From Marasmius tenuissimus (taxonomy: Eukaryota > Basidiomycota > Agaricomycetes > Agaricales > Marasmiaceae): 64,000 bases of DNA. A program made the translations under genes and the position numbers. The notes under the pieces were generated by a model. It ran no database searches. It was not told where the DNA came from and was given only the letters and a program-made list of their open reading frames with translations. Location of the stretch: NCBI GenBank assembly GCA_029532415.1, contig JAQOTA010000050.1, positions 2,232,001 through 2,296,000 on the forward strand, written 5' to 3'. This document shows positions 12,386 through 26,000 of the stretch, in pieces (positions within the stretch are counted from its first letter, which is position 1; each line of letters starts with the position of its first letter).

Positions 12386-15300
12386 AGCCGCGGCCAAGTG
12401 AGAGTGGCTCACGAGGCGAACCCGAATCGGATTCATTGGAATGATTCAAGTCTGTGAAGTCATGCGACACGTGACCTGCCAACGACATCTAAGTATCATA
12501 ATCTAATCTTCCAACTCAAGTTGGGCAACTTCCGGCCCTTGTCCTCCCATGTCCGCGCCCCGCCCCAGCTCCTCTCAATTCTCAACAGGTCCAATTCCAA
12601 ACTCCAAGGGGTACTAAGGTCCAAGGGTGATGCGGAGCCCTGAGTTGAGTGCCAGTGGGGCGGATGTCAACTTGTTACCAATTAACCAGTGCCACTCAGA
12701 GCCCGAAACTTGATGAATCCAGCCTGGTGGGAGTCAAAAATGGAGCTCTTCGTGGAGGGTTGAGTGGAGAAATCGAGAGAAGAACCCAAATCAGGTGAGT
12801 AGTACTGGCTTATTGTCAGAATATGGGACCGCATAACCGTTTTGCCGTTAGCTTCTGCTGTGATGTTCAAGTTGCTTCCAGTACTGTCGCCGTATTAATA
12901 TTGTTTGTTCCACAGGGAAACGGCTAATAACTTTGGTGTAGACTGGCGCTTCCGGGTGGCAGCTAATCCGACTGCGCTTGAACTTTGGTCGGGATTTCGA
13001 TATCTGACTCATGGACCCATTGCATTGTCAGACGACTCTGCCCTGTGAAGGGACCGCAGTGACAGACAACCGGGTCGCAACGAGTCGTAAGTAACTCGGA
13101 CGACGATCCTGAAATTAGTAGGCGGGAGCCTCCCACCAAGTCCGTTCGTCCGGCCAAGGGGAACGACTGGAATGAGTTTTCCCTTTCCGAGCTCTTTCAC
13201 GATGTACTTCCTCAAGCGAAGGAAATTACCATTGAATGTCGAAGTTGGATTGGGCTCATTCAAGGCAACGGGATTGTCCCTGTACTCTGAAGTTGAGCAT
13301 AACCATTCAACGATCCTCGGGCTGTAATGGTATGTGCCTCATATACTCCTTGGACATTTTGGGTGAATTAGAACTCGAGCAGTCTACCATCTACGTGTCC
13401 TTACAGGACCATCGGACGTAAATGCATATTGTCTCAGTATGCTCCGTTTTCTCTTGTTTCTCGGAGCGAGTGCACATCCGTAGCACCTTATTCTGAGGCT
13501 TTCTCCGACAACACATTGCTCCTGCTCCGGAAAGATGAAACGCGGCTAGCTAGAGGCTGAAGTCGCTATCCATGGAGATGGACTCCGGTATGCACTAGAA
13601 TACTTAGGCTTCCGGTCACCGGTTGCTAGATGTCACGAACTACATACCCTCGCCCACCCCACGAGGGGCGACAGAGGTCGATCACGTCCGCCCCTCCATC
13701 ACAAATCAGTACATACACCTCGCGTTCGCGAACCTCAAGCGAGGATCAGCAATGGCTGGGCACCGACCCTCATCTAGCTTCGGAGGACTCGGCGTCCTCT
13801 GCAACGCTGATACTTAGGAGGCGCTCTAGACCACGGGGACGGGAGTTTTCTGCCAACACCCTAACACTCTTTTTCCGTGTGTATGTTATGTGTTTGATCC
13901 CGTCGGTGTTCACGGAAAGGAGTACAATCGTGAGGGGTCCCGGACTTAATTTGATGAGACGGAAATCACTTTGACCGATGGTCCGTCTCCCTTTTCATCC
14001 TCGACTCTTCCGTTGACGCAGTACTCATTTGCCCTCGGTTTTCTCGGTTTTGGTCAATGTGAAGCCATGCCGTGGCCGCCAAGTAAAAGACCTTTATCAA
14101 CGTCAACATCCCAACCCTTCCCAACCCGACTCGGTCCAGTGACGAAAGCGAAGGCTATGGAATTTTTTATATGTAGCCGGGGCGTTGCCCACAATACGTT
14201 TCGATCCAATTCGATCCTCCCTGACCTGAATCTATTTACATAAAGGGGGCTTGCGGCCCTACTTTGAGCTACTTCTATTGTGAGGAGGACTCAGGAGACA
14301 ACATTTTATTCTTCCACGGGACGGTATCATGATTATCAGCTAGCTCGTCGGCGCACTTGGACTGCAAGACGTTGAAGCTCAAGTAGCCCTTCGTCGTGCC
14401 GCAAAATCCAATCCCTCGACATGAGGTGGCGGACTAGACTAAGCCGGGATTCGTCACACCGGACTTCTGCCTTATCTGCGTCTCTCTTGAATGCATCCGG
14501 AAGGACTATTTCTGAAACACTATTAGTCGCTGTTGCGTCGAATTGGTAGTTTTGGACTCGGCCCTTTCACGGCAGATCAGTTCCTTCCATACATGGGAAA
14601 ACGGGAGCTTTTGATGCGTGCCAGTACCAGTTCCGCCGACTTGCTTTTGAACAGAGTCCACAGCCCGCATATCCCTACGAAGTTTTATATTCCGTATTGA
14701 AATACGGGAGGTGTTCGGTGAAGAGCTACGGGTCCTCCTGGCTTGTATGTACAAGTACATGCACATGCATGCAGTCATTTGCAGGAATTGCTCGGTCGAC
14801 CCTGAGTTTGCCTGTGACTAGACCTGACCGCCGGCAAGCAAGATAATCCAACCCCACTGCTACAGAAATGTTGATTGTTGAGTTGGTGATTTGGTTACAT
14901 TTATTTTGTATTTTTGTTTTTTGACTTCACCGGATGGGAAGCTTGTTGCCGATCACAACAGGACCGTAGGCGACCCATCATCCACGATCGCGAGTGCTTG
15001 AACACAGAAGAAAGACTATCGGATTCGGCGTCAATCCTGATTGAATGAGCCCTGCCTGATGGCTCCAACCACATAGGAAAGACTCCTCAAGGATGCATGT
15101 CCATTGGAATACGAGCCAACGGATTGTATGCATGTTCCTTGGTGCGAACACGCAGTCGGTCGGCGTACGTGCCTGAAGGCGAGCCGCATTCAACCGCCGT
15201 AACAACAAATGTCCCCTTCTGCGATAGCCGGGATGTGAATTATCTTACTCACAGAGCCAGTGGGAAGCTCGACCTTGAGTCACTAAAATCGAAACTGTAG

Positions 15301-15581
15301 CGTGAAAGGCTGTAAAGCGAACCTTGTAAGCTTGACGAAAGTTCGAGGGATGAGGTGAACCCGGTGGGCGGCAGGCCTGTCGCTTATGTCACCAGGTCCA
15401 AACAAACGAAATAATTTTTTTTCCAAAGGCATGAGGCATCGCGTGGGAATATAGTAGGATAGCAACCGCATAAGTGAGATGCAGGTGGGAGTTATTTACT
15501 GCCTCCACCATCACCTCTTGCTCAGCATCCATCCCCCTCCCCCGTCGTCCCTTTCCTTCCTCCGTTCTCCTCCCTACCTTG
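12386..15581. other. 3.2 kb gene-poor region between divergent genes
   Basis: Upstream of both the coiled-coil gene and the RGS gene. Open frames of up to about 110 codons occur but none shows a domain, consistent splice signals or a recognisable motif. The last 110 bp are strongly pyrimidine-rich on the plus strand, as is common before fungal promoters. Confidence 0.45.
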
Positions 15582-15588
15582 TATAAAA
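15582..15588 (+). promoter_or_regulatory. TATA box of the RGS gene
   Basis: TATAAAA lies 59 bp before the start codon at 15647. A CT-rich tract (15520-15580) precedes it and another CT-rich leader follows it. The position fits a core promoter. Confidence 0.6.
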
Positions 15589-15646
15589 GAGTTCCTAGTC
15601 TCTTTTTTCTCCATTTTATTCTCTTTGTTCTTTTTCTTCATCCACC

Positions 15647-17802
15647 ATGCCGTCCGATGCGGAGCCGCAGGCATCGTCTCATATGATGAAGACCACAAAA
15701 CGCGGGAGGCCATTTCTCAAGGTCCGTCGTTAGAATTCTCTGTAGCAAGAGTATCAGTCCTCACATTTGACTGGGTCGCCCTGGCCTTTAGGACACCCTG
15801 GACCTCTTTGCGACTCTCATCGTCTCCTTACAACTTGGCCCGCACAAGCAGTTCTTCCGCACATTCCCCAATTCATTCTCAACGTCAGCTCCTCTCCATG
15901 TTTTATCCGCCGCATCGACTGACTAACATTCTGGATACCAACAGCGATGAAGCTGCCCAAAATCTCGCCTCGCTGAAGTTTTCTCAATCCAATCGTGGGC
16001 CGGATCCCAGAGAACCAACACGAGTAGTAACGACGACAACAACGACGACATTTTCGATGACAAGAGAGATGGCCAAGGCGATGAGTCAACACTTCATGGA
16101 TGCTCGCCTCATCGAGAACGCAGCAGATCCTTCATCCAATCTGTTCAAGGACAGGGGTATCTACATTTTGACCCCGAAAGGCCTTCATGTCTTGGAACGG
16201 TTCATCAGCAAGAACGGTATCAATGCAGACCATCTTCAGGACGTTTTCATCACACAGCCCATCTGTATCAAACTTCTTCATCTCGAGCGGCGGTCTGCTG
16301 ATGACGAGATCATCGTCACCCAGTCAGTCATCACAGCTCTCTTCCGCCGTTTCGTTGGTCGCCAGCCCAACTACGTCCCACCAACCAGCCAACCGCAAGA
16401 TGCCTTCCAGCGGTACAACGAACGAGCCAAGGGTGTTTCTCTGATGGACGTCACTGAACGAGCGCAGCCTCTCCTCGGCAAGGGCCAACAGCATCACAAG
16501 TATTGCTTTGCTGCAGTCACTGCTTTGGAGTGGCTCTGCGACTTCACCTCTGTAGTCGGACGGGAAGAGGCAGCTGAGATGGCAGCGCAGTTCGTTCGCT
16601 TTGGCTTGATCACCCTCGTCAGCGACAAGCGCAAGAACAATGACTCGGCCATCATCTTCACTGTTCGTGGTTCTGCCCCTGGTGGCAACTCTCCCGTGAG
16701 CGTACGTACAAGCCCCTTGTTTTGATAGCTTCCGTCGCTAATCTTTCTGCAATAGCAACATGGTGAATTCCGTTGCACAGCCAAAGCCATCTACAAGATA
16801 ACGGATGAGGGCCGTCGCGTTGCCCACTGGGACAGCTCGAGGGGTGGTGCCCACGATTCGCCGAACGCTTCGTCCGCCAACCTCAGTACCGAGCGGTCGT
16901 CTGTGGACAACGGTGATGGCGAGAAGAAGGGAGATAGCACAGCTAAGATTCACCGGAGGATATCGCTGGCCGAGAAGCTCAATGCCAACTACGAGGCCGC
17001 CGAGAAGAAGAGTACCACGAAGGAGAGCAACACGGAGCGTCTGCGGTACATCTTGGAGGAGCCTAGTTTACGTTCTTTGTTTCGCGAGTTTCTCCGAAAC
17101 AACTTTTGTGAGGAGAACTTGTCGTTCTGGCTGGACGTCCAGGACTTCAAGCGGAAGTTCAACATCACCTCAAGTGCCGTCGCCGTCAATCCCCCGCCCC
17201 GTTCTGGCAGCCGAACAACTCCCGGTCAAGCCGCCATGGAGCGGCACCACGAGTCCTTGATCAACACTGCCTTCGTCATCTACAACATGTACCTTGCGCC
17301 CTCCAGTCAGTGCGAGCTTAACATCGATCACGGGCTACGGAATGAGCTGGTGAAGTACCTGGAGGACGTCGTCACAAGCTTGACCGGCAAGGCATTCCAG
17401 GGACGAGTGGAGCCTGAGCAGGCGAGCGCCTTCAATGCCACGCAATTGCAGACCATGATCAGGTTATACGAGAGGATACAGGTGCACGTCTTCAGGTTAA
17501 TGGCCACAGATTCTGTGCCCAAGGTAAGTAAATCTAAGCATCTGAGTGGCGATATTTACTCATGCAATTATGCGTAGTTCATCAAGACCCCGAAGTTCTT
17601 GGCCATGAGAAATTGGGTTGAAGATTTCGACCCAACCGATGACGATGTCCGGCTGCTCGCTTCTGCGCCTTCCCAGCCACCTGGTTTGAATGCAGAAGAG
17701 ACTGGTGGTGCCTACATCACAATATCGCAACACGCGAGTGAAAGAGAGCACCGTCAAAGAGAGCAGGTACAGGAAACGCAACAGGCGGCTCCTCAATCAT
17801 GA
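15647..17802 (+). CDS. RGS protein with DEP domains, Sst2/FlbA-like negative regulator of G-protein signalling
   Basis: Sst2/FlbA proteins speed GTP hydrolysis by G-alpha subunits and so damp pheromone and growth signalling at the membrane. The start at 15647 opens MPSDAEPQASSHMM. Splicing joins this to DTLDLFATLIVSLQLGPHKQ and then FFRTFPNSFSTDEAAQ. The DEP-like region follows with TREMAKAMSQHFMDARLI, FKDRGIYILTPKGLHVLERF and a second DEP-like part near 16450-16700. The RGS domain starts at about 17035 with ERLRYILEEPSLRSLFREFL and FCEENLSFWLDVQDFKRKF, and continues to RLYERIQVHVFRLMATDSVPKF. Introns lie near 15721, 15883, 16702 and 17524. The tail is Gln-rich. The assignment is firm. Confidence 0.92.
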
Positions 17803-18587
17803 GATTGAGACGTTGTTGAGTGTTTCTTGATTCATTGTGACTCGTTTTCTTTTGGTGGTTTCTGTGGACCTCTAATCATGGTTCTGTTCGCAATTTTTCG
17901 TGTGGTTATATCGTCCGGCACTCACGCATTTCTTGACACTGTTCATCATTCTTATGCGCATCTTTTCTTCCGTTCTACACGCACTGGCTAGGCACGTCTA
18001 CCCCGGGGGGCTTTTTTTTTATTTCCACTTCTCTTAATGATTCCATCTTCCGATGTCGATATTGCTTAATGTTGTACAGAACCTCCCCCAGTGCGCGAGT
18101 CTTCCTATGTCTACCTCTCCCTTCAGGCCGTGGGTCTAACAATATCTGTAGTAACTATTACCTTACACACTTTCCTTTAATAGACCAATCATTAACTTAA
18201 GCTACATCCTCATAGTAGTTACGAGAAATAAAAAATTCCACTGTACTATGTGTACATGTAACAAATTTGGACTACCGTCGACAACGGACGTTCAGAGATA
18301 TGTTCAAGTTCGGACCGTTACTACGCACGAAGCGAGGATCCTGCCGACTCCATGAAAGCACCCACTCTGCGCAGAAATGTACTCTCCGGTTTCCGGTGTC
18401 GCAGCCACTCCTACTGACATTGACAATGTTGAGAACAAAGAAGGCGCGCACGGGCCACTCACGATCCACGTGTACGGTATAGTAGCCCCGCAGCGACACT
18501 GACGTGTTCCAGGCTGAGGCAATCCTCCTTCGATTCAACGGTCACACGGCCGAATCCACGAGTTGAATTGCAAAAACTCCGTTAAAT
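17803..18587. other. Intergenic region, RGS 3' flank and MAPR promoter
   Basis: About 785 bp with no supported gene. A CCCCGGGGGG run followed by nine T lies at about 18002-18020. AT-rich sequence with AAATAAAAAA near 18226 may mark transcript ends. Confidence 0.45.
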
Positions 18588-19721
18588 ATGTCGTGGCTAA
18601 AAGGAATGGCAACAGGGGAGGTCCCAGAACCTTACAGGGAACCACCAACAGCGCCGTTAGTCAGAGACCCCTCCCAACCTAACAGAATGGTTTCGAACAA
18701 ACCGGCGAACAAACCTTTCTTAGCGTGCGTCACAGGGCTTCTCGTTCATGGCATTGGCTCAATCGACCCTTGAAACTTTACAGGTATAAGGAATATCGCG
18801 ATAAACAGGCTAAACTCCACGATGAATGGTTGGAACGCAAGAAGGAGCGCGATGAAAAGATTGCACGCGGAGAGGAAGTCGGCCCAGAAGAAAAGGATCC
18901 TACTGCACAAGAGGAAGTCAGCTTGTTGGGTCTCCTCAAGTTCCTCCTCATCGTGATTGTCTGCATCACATTGGCGGGCAAGTTCGTCACTGGGAGTTAC
19001 CTCTGGGAGTACGACGGGAAATGGGTGCGGCTGCGGACATATTTCCCTGAGGTCAGTCCCTTAGCTCTCTGAAAAGCCATCACTCGTTCCGACATCTTTG
19101 ACATTCGCAGCCTGGTCAACGTTTGTTCTCTGAACGCATGCTATCCGAATTCGACGGCAGAGTGCCTGGCAGACCTATTTACCTTGCAGTGAGGACCCTT
19201 CTTCAAATCCCTAAATCCGCAGTTTGCTTATCTTTCTACTCCAAGATTGACGGAGATGTCTATGATGTCTCGAAAGGAAAGGCGTATCAGCCGGGAGGTT
19301 CATATCACATAATGTACGCACCAAAACGTGTGCGACAAACCCGGCCTATAATTTTCGTCTAATTCCCTCTATCTAGGGCTGGTGTCGATGCTGCTCGCGC
19401 GTTCGGGACAGGATGTTTCAAGACTCACCGCACTCACGACTTGAGAGGATTAACCGAACGGGAACTCCAGGTTTGTGGGCCTGATGCATATCATATTCTT
19501 ACCCGTCTGACTATGTTATGAAGGGCGTTGAGCACTGGAAGAAATTCTACACCGAACATAAGGATTACTTCAAGGTGGGCAGAGTATCACATCCACCGAT
19601 CGACCCGGCAAGTCCCATCCCAGAGCACTGCAAAAAGGACGCCGATACTAGTAGCAATCCGAAGAAGGACACTCCGGAGAGGGCCCAGGTTAAGGTTGGA
19701 CATGCCAAAGGAGACCTATGA
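18588..19721 (+). CDS. Membrane-anchored cytochrome b5-like heme/steroid-binding (MAPR-type) protein
   Basis: MAPR proteins (Dap1, PGRMC1, neudesin) have a cytochrome b5-like fold that binds heme and can support cytochrome P450 enzymes in the endoplasmic reticulum. The start at 18588 gives MSWLKGMATGEVPEPYREPP. After one intron comes a charged coiled segment (QAKLHDEWLERKKERDEK) and a single membrane segment LLGLLKFLLIVIVCITLAG at about 18928-18984. The b5-like domain follows: RLFSERMLSEFDGRVPGRP, IDGDVYDVSKGKAYQPGG, then DAARAFGTGCFKTH and the region GVEHWKKFYTEHKDYFKVG. The tail is Lys- and Asp-rich. About five introns. The order coiled region, membrane segment, b5 domain matches fungal MAPR-like proteins. 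Confidence 0.85.
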
Positions 19722-19910
19722 TGCTATTACCCAACTTATCTGTACATTATTTAAATACCGGATGCGCGATCATACTAGGTGTCCGAGGTATGCTGCATGG
19801 AAAGTGAGATATTGTCCATTGTTCATGAATCGTGGTCGATGACGGTGAAGTTACTGTATATTCAGCGGTGGTAAGCCGACGTTAGCGCGGGGACATGAAA
19901 ACGTATAATA

Positions 19911-21270
19911 TCAACATACCACTCCTGGAGATCCGTGTGTCATAAGGTAATTTTTAAGAATGGCGAAGTCCGCCATCGAAGCGTCCATCATCGAGGTGAA
20001 CGGGTTGTCGCGGTATTTGGTTACGAGGATGTTACCGCGCCAGGCGCGCTCTTCGTCAAAGTTCTTCCCCTGAATGTTACGGATAGTCTTGTTGACTGGG
20101 AAAGGCATGCCATCTCTGGATGCAACGGGATAGAATATTATGTAGGGGTTGGCAAATTTACGGTTCATGCCGTCCAGAGCCTCCACGAGCTGTCAGAGAT
20201 CGGTCAGGGCTTCGGAGGCGTGTGCGGTAGGATCTCAGGATTACCTGGTACTTCCAAGCCCTAGGCCCGAGACCCTCAGCAATCTGAGCGGGCATCGTGT
20301 TGGTGACTTCGTCGCGTTTCAAGCAAACTACAAGCGCCACTCACATAATCCATATGGACTTCGGGATGGGGCATTCGCGTCGGATTTTTCGTGTATGAGC
20401 TGTGATGTCCTACGAACATGGGACTGGAGCACAACGCAAAGGTGAGCTGAGTGTGTTGTCCGCTCAAGAAAGAACAAACCTAGTCATTAGTTGTACAATG
20501 GATGGCGTGCGGCCTGGGAAGCCAAGGGAACGTCAGTAGGCCAGTTATGAGAGTCAGGGTGGACGCAAGTACCGTCAGAGGGAAATAAGATAGCGTCAAA
20601 GTGAACTATCTCCTCCATGATGTTACAGTAGAGACTAGCCTGTAGCTCTGAGTGGGGTCCCGAGAAGAAGAAAGTGGGAGTTGGATGTTCTCTTTCTCTG
20701 GCAAGCAAACAGTCTTTTATACGTTCTTGAAAGCACCCCAGAGCGGAGTTAGGTCCTTGCAAGCAATGCCACCGTAGCGCGGCCGCCACCTTGTCATCCA
20801 CACAATTCCGAAGTGGGCGTCGCCTATACACGAGGATGATCCAAGATGATTCAAGAGCGAACGGATCGTACGCTAGATGGGGCGAAAATCATTCAGAGGG
20901 AAATGAGGCTGCCGTTCGTTCATGCACATTTTACCCGTTCGATCTTGATCTTGAGGGACTTCACCATCACCAAATGAACGATAGGAGCTTTCAGAGGCGC
21001 AACGGTATGGTTGATCCCTAATCTGTGGTCGAGGATCAGAAAACGGACATCGGGAAGGTCAAAGCACTGTACGCATCTCCCTCGGTAAACAATCATTCTT
21101 TGTCTGAAGTCGTGGCCAAGCCTATGGGTCCTGAGCCTTTCAAACTTGTGACAAGGGTCCTCATGGCTTGTAGTTTCGCCGTGAGTGCGCAGTGACCTGA
21201 CTATGGTCCTCATAGACACCCGCGACAAGTTTGCGACAGTGTTCTCCAAGGAAGCCCTGCTCAGGCGCAA
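19911..21270 (-). CDS. Conserved basidiomycete-type protein of unknown function (5' part uncertain)
   Basis: No known function. The 3' half is well supported. An exon with RMPHPEVHMDY is joined over a 64 bp GTGAGT...CTCAG intron to IAEGLGPRAWKYQ, and then over a second intron to LVEALDGMNRKFANPYII. It ends SMADFAILKNYLMTHGSPG with the stop at 19911-19913. Upstream, HPTPTFFFSGPHSEL and ASLYCNIMEEIVHFDAILF with FPSDGT (about 20550-20710) look like the preceding exon. A stop follows HPLYN at about 20486 unless an unrecognised donor removes it. Protein-like sequence near 21000 (RFLILDHRLGINHT) could be a further exon. I cannot tell a live gene with unseen splicing from a decaying one. Confidence 0.5.
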
Positions 21271-23064
21271 GTTCTAAGCGAGATGAGTCCTGCCGCGATT
21301 GAAATACATCTCCTTTCGATGATTAGGCTGTATCACGTAGGAGACTAGCGTTAGAGAATGCGATATTTCCGAAATTAGTGGTTATGACTGTCCTAGATCT
21401 TATCTTCCGCGACTATGAATCCGCGAGGCTGCAAGGAGTGATCTTAGATGTGCTCAATGAACTCCGTATTGTGGAACCGAGCGCGAGCGCCGTACTGCGT
21501 GCGAGAAGATTGCCTATCCCGGTATCAGCTTTGCCAGCCGGCAACCATTTGGATTCAACTCTCAACCAATTCCTCGTCCGTGTGGTTGGATCGATATCAT
21601 TGCGCAGAAGGATGGATCAACATACATTACTGCGGTCGCCTTTCTGGAACCTCGACTCAAATACCGTAACTACGCTCTGTTTCGATTGACAGCGTTCTTG
21701 CTCACATATCATGTGGATCGACGAGTACAACCTCCTTTTGGATTTGTGACGATCCTCATTTATCTTGCTTGATCAGACGGAGGACACCATGGGTGCTTGC
21801 CCTCTCTCCCAGCTCGCAGCAATAAGGGCGTTCGTGTTACTTCATACTACTGGACCACCACGGACACCCCAAGGCCTAGTCATCGCTTGATCATTAAGTC
21901 TGGAGGTCTTCCTTCGCTTATTTTGGAAACGGATCGAAATACCATTAACTTCTCTTCATTAGATTCTCGCACATGCTTGTGAAGGCTCGCAACAACGCGT
22001 CCGCCTTATCGTTGGGTCGATGCATATTTGCTATGCACATCCACTTAGAACAGCTTAGTACCTGGTCGTGTGGGTGTCTCCTTCGACCAAGCCTCACCAA
22101 ACTGTAAGCCTCCAGGCTCAATACGGTAGCAGATCAAACGCCTTGTTTACGCTGAAGCCCTGTAGGGGATAACCGATACTAATGCAGATAGATCGTCGGT
22201 GATTTGTACCCCAGACGCGCGATATTGGTCACGATGCCAGGAACTGTGAACGTCGGTCTGCAATTCTAGGCAAAAGAACTATTCTGTACGGAGGCTCCCG
22301 ACAAATTTCCCAACGTGTTTTTGCACATGCTCAAGCCGAAGGTTGGCTTGAGATTATATATTCATTTCTTTCAGCATTTTCCTTGGCTCATACTCGATGT
22401 TTATTTAATAAGGGCACCACCCTCCCTCGGGGACTAGAACAGGTTTCGTGCTTCCAGCAGGAAAGCGCTCATGCGCTTCCGCCACCAATGTTTTAGGTTC
22501 AACCTCCGCTGAGCCTCCTGTATGTATTTCGCGTTGTCCTTGTTCCGAAATTCAGTGGGTGTTTGGGGTCGAATTTCCGAGATCGTTTTGTAAGTTTCCC
22601 GTCCCCGTTCATATGTGTAAGTACCCCCCTTCAAGCTTCTACGATGCTACCCTTCGCCTTTCATGAATAGTAGCAAATTAGGGATAGACTAGGGGGAACA
22701 TATATCGAAAGGTTTCATAGAAGCACAAATGGATGTTATACCAATGGCCGGTCGAAATCGAGAAACGGGTGAGAGCGTTGCGCGTAGTATGCATTACGAC
22801 CCTAGTTATCGCGGTCTTTTTACTCAAGGCGTGTTTAGCACACATATTGACTGGGCCTCCAATGGGTGTGGCAAAACGGGCAAAACGACCGAAAAGTTTC
22901 CGAGTGGCAGTCAGGCGCTAAGATGAGCGCTTGACGCGCCTCACCACGTGACGGTGGTTCCCAGAAATTTCTTGTTCGTTACTGGCACTGCACGTCGCTG
23001 CCAGGTTCGTGTTCAACGATACGAGTCAAAGTCCAGTAAAGACTCGTTATCCAGTACCTCATCC
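21271..23064. other. Region without a supported gene
   Basis: About 1.8 kb. Open frames such as the one at 21378-21689 show no recognisable motif and no consistent exon chain. The last part contains the NUP120 promoter region, and a CACGTG-like CACGTGAC lies at 22945-22952. Confidence 0.4.
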
Positions 23065-26000
23065 ATGGATGGAAGTCTTCTCGTAGCAACGCAGCTTTCT
23101 TCGCTGTTTCCTGCTACTCAAGCAGTCACCGTCCCAGTCGAAACCAAACGCACCAACACCCCATATTTCCCCGACGAAGAACCATCTGACCTCAATGAAC
23201 ACGCCTCATATTCCTCTGTTCTTTATGAACAATCTACGGGAACCATTCTTCTCCGACTTCTCGACAAAGGCCTTGTTCTCGAATTGATTTCACTGTCTAC
23301 CAGTGAAGTACCGCCTATTCGATTCATCTTCCCATCGGCTGTTCTTCCTTCGCCGTCATTATTAGTTTGGAGAGATGCGGAGATACATATCATTGCTGTC
23401 ACCGTCACAGGGTCTGTTCACCGACTCGTGTTGCCCATAGGACCAGGATACACTCTCTGGAAGGACAATGTACACAGCCGTTGGGCTTCAGAGTACCTCA
23501 TCAAAAACGGCGCCGCAGAATTAGATGGCGTTGTTCACGTTCATGGATGTGATTGCGTCGTTATTGGAATGAAAAATGGAGCATTGTTGAGGTTAGAGAC
23601 GGAGTACACAGGAATGGAGAACTCTGAGGGTGCGTGCTTTCTTACTCCAGTTTTGTAGTTTGCTTCATTTCCTTGAGAATTTCTAGATGACTGGTCGGAA
23701 TCTCTTGCTCAGCAGGGCAATTTTCTCTTTTCCTTGACATCTTTCTTACCTTCCCTCTCCGCTCCGAATACGAGTGCGTCCGAAATCATATCAATGGCTA
23801 CCCACCCGCCGCCTACTGACGTTGGACACGTCTGGACACTTTCTCGCGATCGTGTTCTCCGACTTTGGAATCCTAAACTTGGCTGCGTTGCACACAAGAC
23901 CCTCACTCAGGCCTTTGCTCGTGATATATCGCCATCACCTGGTGCGCAGCCTCGTGGATCTAAGCCCCAAGTCTTGCTTGAAGCAGAACGGCAAACCCTT
24001 CTTCGGGTTTTCTCCAGTGCCTTGGAAGCCCACAAGGACCACACATTTGTTCTCGCTTTTATCCCTTCCTTCTCCTCACCAACCTCTGGGGGCGTGTTCC
24101 AGCTCCTCGACACATTCCAAGATCAGATGGTAGAAGTCGGCGTCATTCAGTGCTCGAAAAATACCGCACACTGCCACCTACACGACTTCCTTGTCGTTGG
24201 GGACGTGCTGTTCACATTGTGGGACCGACAAGGCCAGTCAATGGTTGAAAGAACGATGATCGACCTGGAGGCTATGACCAAGAACGGTAGTCAAACTACT
24301 GTCTGGCAAATGGCTTCCTACGCGCCAGAAGCTGAGCTGACGCCCGCGTATCTCGAAGAGGTTCTGGCATCCCCAGGCTCTATGGCAGACAAATTCCTGG
24401 AAGTTGTGATGCGACCGGGGATGTTCTCAACTCTCACCCTCATGACGGCAATCAAACAATACTCTGACGCGTTCCGCTCTCTTCCTGGTCCCCTGCCCCC
24501 ACAACTCACCACAACTTATGCTTCTTTGTCTGAGAACATCGCCGCGGTGGTCGGCTGTACTGTCAACCTCAATCGTGATCCACACACAGGCGCGCTGCAA
24601 CATTCCAAGTATTGGAATGCACTCAAACGTGACTGGGAGGGCTTTATTGCCAGATGCCGTGAAATAGAACGTAGTGCTCGTTGGCCACTCGTCCTTGGCT
24701 TCCAGGATCAGGGGGAACTCATCGTCGTGGAGCGCGAGCGTGTCACCTTACTCGTCGGTGAAGATTTGCCCATCCACATCCGTCGCGTATTGGAACACGA
24801 TCAGCGCATCACCGATTCCCACTACGACTTGCTAGGAATACTATGGAATTTGCGGTTCAAAGCCGGCCCCGAGCTCATGCTGAGCCTTGAAAATGGAATG
24901 GTGGATGTGCTGCATCAGGAAATCGCGTTTCCTTTCGCGGACATTCTCCAGGACCAGGCCGTGCGATCACAGTTCAGGGAATCGTTAGATGAAGGGGCTA
25001 TTAGCTGGCTCATAGGCAGGCTACAGAGCATCGATGACCTTGATTCTGCCGTTCGCACATCTCTAGATGTGATCGGAGGCTTCGATATGGATGTGAAACG
25101 GGAAGAAGACGAAGTGGAGCTTCTTCTTCCGCCCCCTACTTCCCAGTGGTTTAGAGGGTTGACTGCCAGTTACATCACAACCACGGTCAACGCTCGATAC
25201 GACCTTTGCTTGTGCCTGATCGCACTGCTCCTCTTCCTCTCCGACGAATTGCCTCGATGGGACCCTTTATTACTCGCAGAAGTTTTCGCGGTGTTCAGAG
25301 GTGTCGCCATTCTTCGATATGTCGTCAGGCAGCCAGCAACCTCTTCAACCAAACCACCTTTGGACGACATCTCCACTGCCGATGATGTGATTTCCTTGTT
25401 GCAGAATATGCAGGTTTCCAGAAACAAGCTGCACATCACCCCTACGCATTCTCTGATACATCGTCTACTTTCTCAGTCGGGAGATCAGGGTACCGGGCTT
25501 CCTGGAGCCGCTCATCGGTTTTTGGACGGGACGGGTTTACTGCAGTCCATCTCTCCAGCGAATGCCACCAAGGCGGAGGTCGTATTCTGCGAACGGCTGA
25601 GGCTCCTTGGGTACTTCCATGTTTCGAGGGAGATTATTTCATGGATGCCGAGGACCCCTGGAATCACCTACGTTCTTAGTAGGATATGGTTAAACACTGG
25701 GAGAGTGGATGATGGTGCACTTCTCTTAGAGAAACTTGCCGGTAGCTTTGGTGAGATGACCAGTGGGACTCTTTACGTTTCATCCATCTGACGTATACGT
25801 GTTTTAGGTCCTGAGAGCGCACTCACCCCCGAGGATAGGGAGGCGTTGGAGCAAGTCATGCCCTCCAATCAAATGTTCGCCTCCGCCTATGAATTCTACC
25901 TGTACACAGCAACTCTCTTCAAGTCGAGTGCAAACCTTTACCACGAGGTCTCATTTACGCAACACGCACTTTCGTGTGCACCTCCAGGCCGAGATACTGC

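Noticed and set aside
20279..20342. Apparent frame change in the unknown gene
   Set aside because: A 64 bp intron from GTGAGT to CTCAG restores one frame.
22948..23064. Extension of NUP120 upstream of 23065
   Set aside because: The frame is open but its first codon is GTG and there is no ATG; the ATG at 23065 starts a sequence typical of the family.
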